Of a stretch of DNA of 6,065 bases, positions 5,781 to 6,065 are shown piece by piece. Position 1 is the first letter of the stretch; the number at the start of each line of letters is the position of its first letter. Source of the DNA: Anaerolineales bacterium UBA6131 (GTDB lineage Bacteria; Chloroflexota; Anaerolineae; UBA2200); assembly GCA_002435875.1 (NCBI GenBank), contig DIVN01000019.1, forward strand, positions 20,060-26,124. Direction: 5' to 3'. A program made the translations under genes and the position numbers. The notes beneath the pieces were generated by a model, which made no database searches, was not told the DNA's origin, and worked only from the letters and a program-made list of their open reading frames with translations.

Positions 5781-6065
5781 ATGGAAACTGACCTGCAGGA
5801 CCAATGGGACGAGGGGCAGAAACCGCTCGTTGCCGAACTCAACTCTGCCGACGAACAACAGTTCGTCAGCGTGCCAGGGATTGGCCCGGTTCTGGCGAGG
5901 CGGATTGTTGAGTACCGAGATATGCACGGCCCGTTTGCCTCTATAGACGGATTGCTGGCGGTCGTTGGCATTGGCCCAGTGCTGCTCGGGCAACTGTCGC
6001 CGTACCTTGCTATTGCTCCGGTTCAAGGGGGCGTTGTCGGCGATGAGCAAAATGCTGAGGACGAC
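5781..6065 (+). CDS. ComEA-like helix-hairpin-helix protein (5' part)
   Basis: The frame is open from ATG 5781 to the window end (95 codons, no stop), so the gene is truncated on the right. Residues 17-78 form a ComEA-type tandem HhH DNA-binding unit. The opening is VAELNSADEQQFVSVPGIG (17-35). The first hairpin PGIGPVLARRIVEYR spans 32-46, the linker HGPFASIDGLLAV is at 49-61, and the second hairpin VGIGPVLLGQLSPYL is at 62-76. Such units bind DNA backbone non-specifically; in ComEA they capture DNA during competence. Unlike ComEA, no signal peptide or membrane helix precedes the domain, so this end is probably cytoplasmic. After residue 79 it becomes polar and acidic (GDEQNAEDD), as if leading into a linker before another domain. 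AGGGGGA (5771-5777) 3 nt before the ATG supports the start. Competence versus another DNA-associated role cannot be decided. Confidence 0.8.
   Translation, partial: METDLQDQWDEGQKPLVAELNSADEQQFVSVPGIGPVLARRIVEYRDMHGPFASIDGLLAVVGIGPVLLGQLSPYLAIAPVQGGVVGDEQNAEDD

Noticed and set aside
5614..5946. A 110-residue plus-strand frame overlapping the HhH gene
   Set aside because: It is Arg-rich, has no family resemblance or good ribosome-binding site, and overlaps the well-supported HhH frame by more than 150 bases.

Overview
This is a roughly 60% GC bacterial chromosomal window with six protein genes and the edge of a tRNA gene. Nothing in it looks like a phage, transposon, CRISPR array or plasmid. 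The gene content (YprB-type exonuclease, Mth938-domain protein, CPBP membrane protease, ComEA-like HhH protein, RidA) and the GC level would suit a Chloroflexota-type or similar environmental bacterium. That placement is an inference from general impression only, because no marker gene fixes the taxonomy.

Layout, left to right. (1) Positions 1-22 on the minus strand are the 5' end of a tRNA, probably tRNA-Pro, which runs off the left edge. Its own promoter lies at 33-61. (2) Divergent from it, a good sigma70-type promoter (100-128) drives a plus-strand two-gene unit: an FGGY gluconokinase (223-1689) and, 45 bp later, a five-helix single-EamA-domain membrane protein (1735-2163). (3) Converging on this is a minus-strand two-gene unit: a CPBP-family intramembrane protease (3821-4795), then, 11 nt downstream, a 537-residue protein (2196-3809). 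The latter joins a YprB-type DEDD exonuclease, a TPR-like segment and a complete Mth938 domain. The unit has a convincing promoter at 4961-4989 and a leader of about 160 nt holding a hairpin followed by four U residues. (4) A divergent plus-strand ridA (5122-5517) follows, with a near-consensus promoter whose -10/+1 region carries a perfect 7-4-7 inverted repeat. (5) At the right edge, a ComEA-like double helix-hairpin-helix protein begins at 5781 and is cut by the window end.

Functionally this reads as ordinary housekeeping and metabolic DNA: gluconate phosphorylation into the pentose phosphate or Entner-Doudoroff routes, an imine/enamine deaminase, nucleic-acid enzymes and a membrane protease. 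I see no convincing multi-gene novel system. The points most worth a second look are regulatory or architectural: the in-frame YprB-Mth938 fusion with a retained internal Shine-Dalgarno and start codon, the attenuator-like leader of the CPBP unit, the operator-like inverted repeat on ridA, and the direct repeats plus palindrome at the gluconokinase transcription start.
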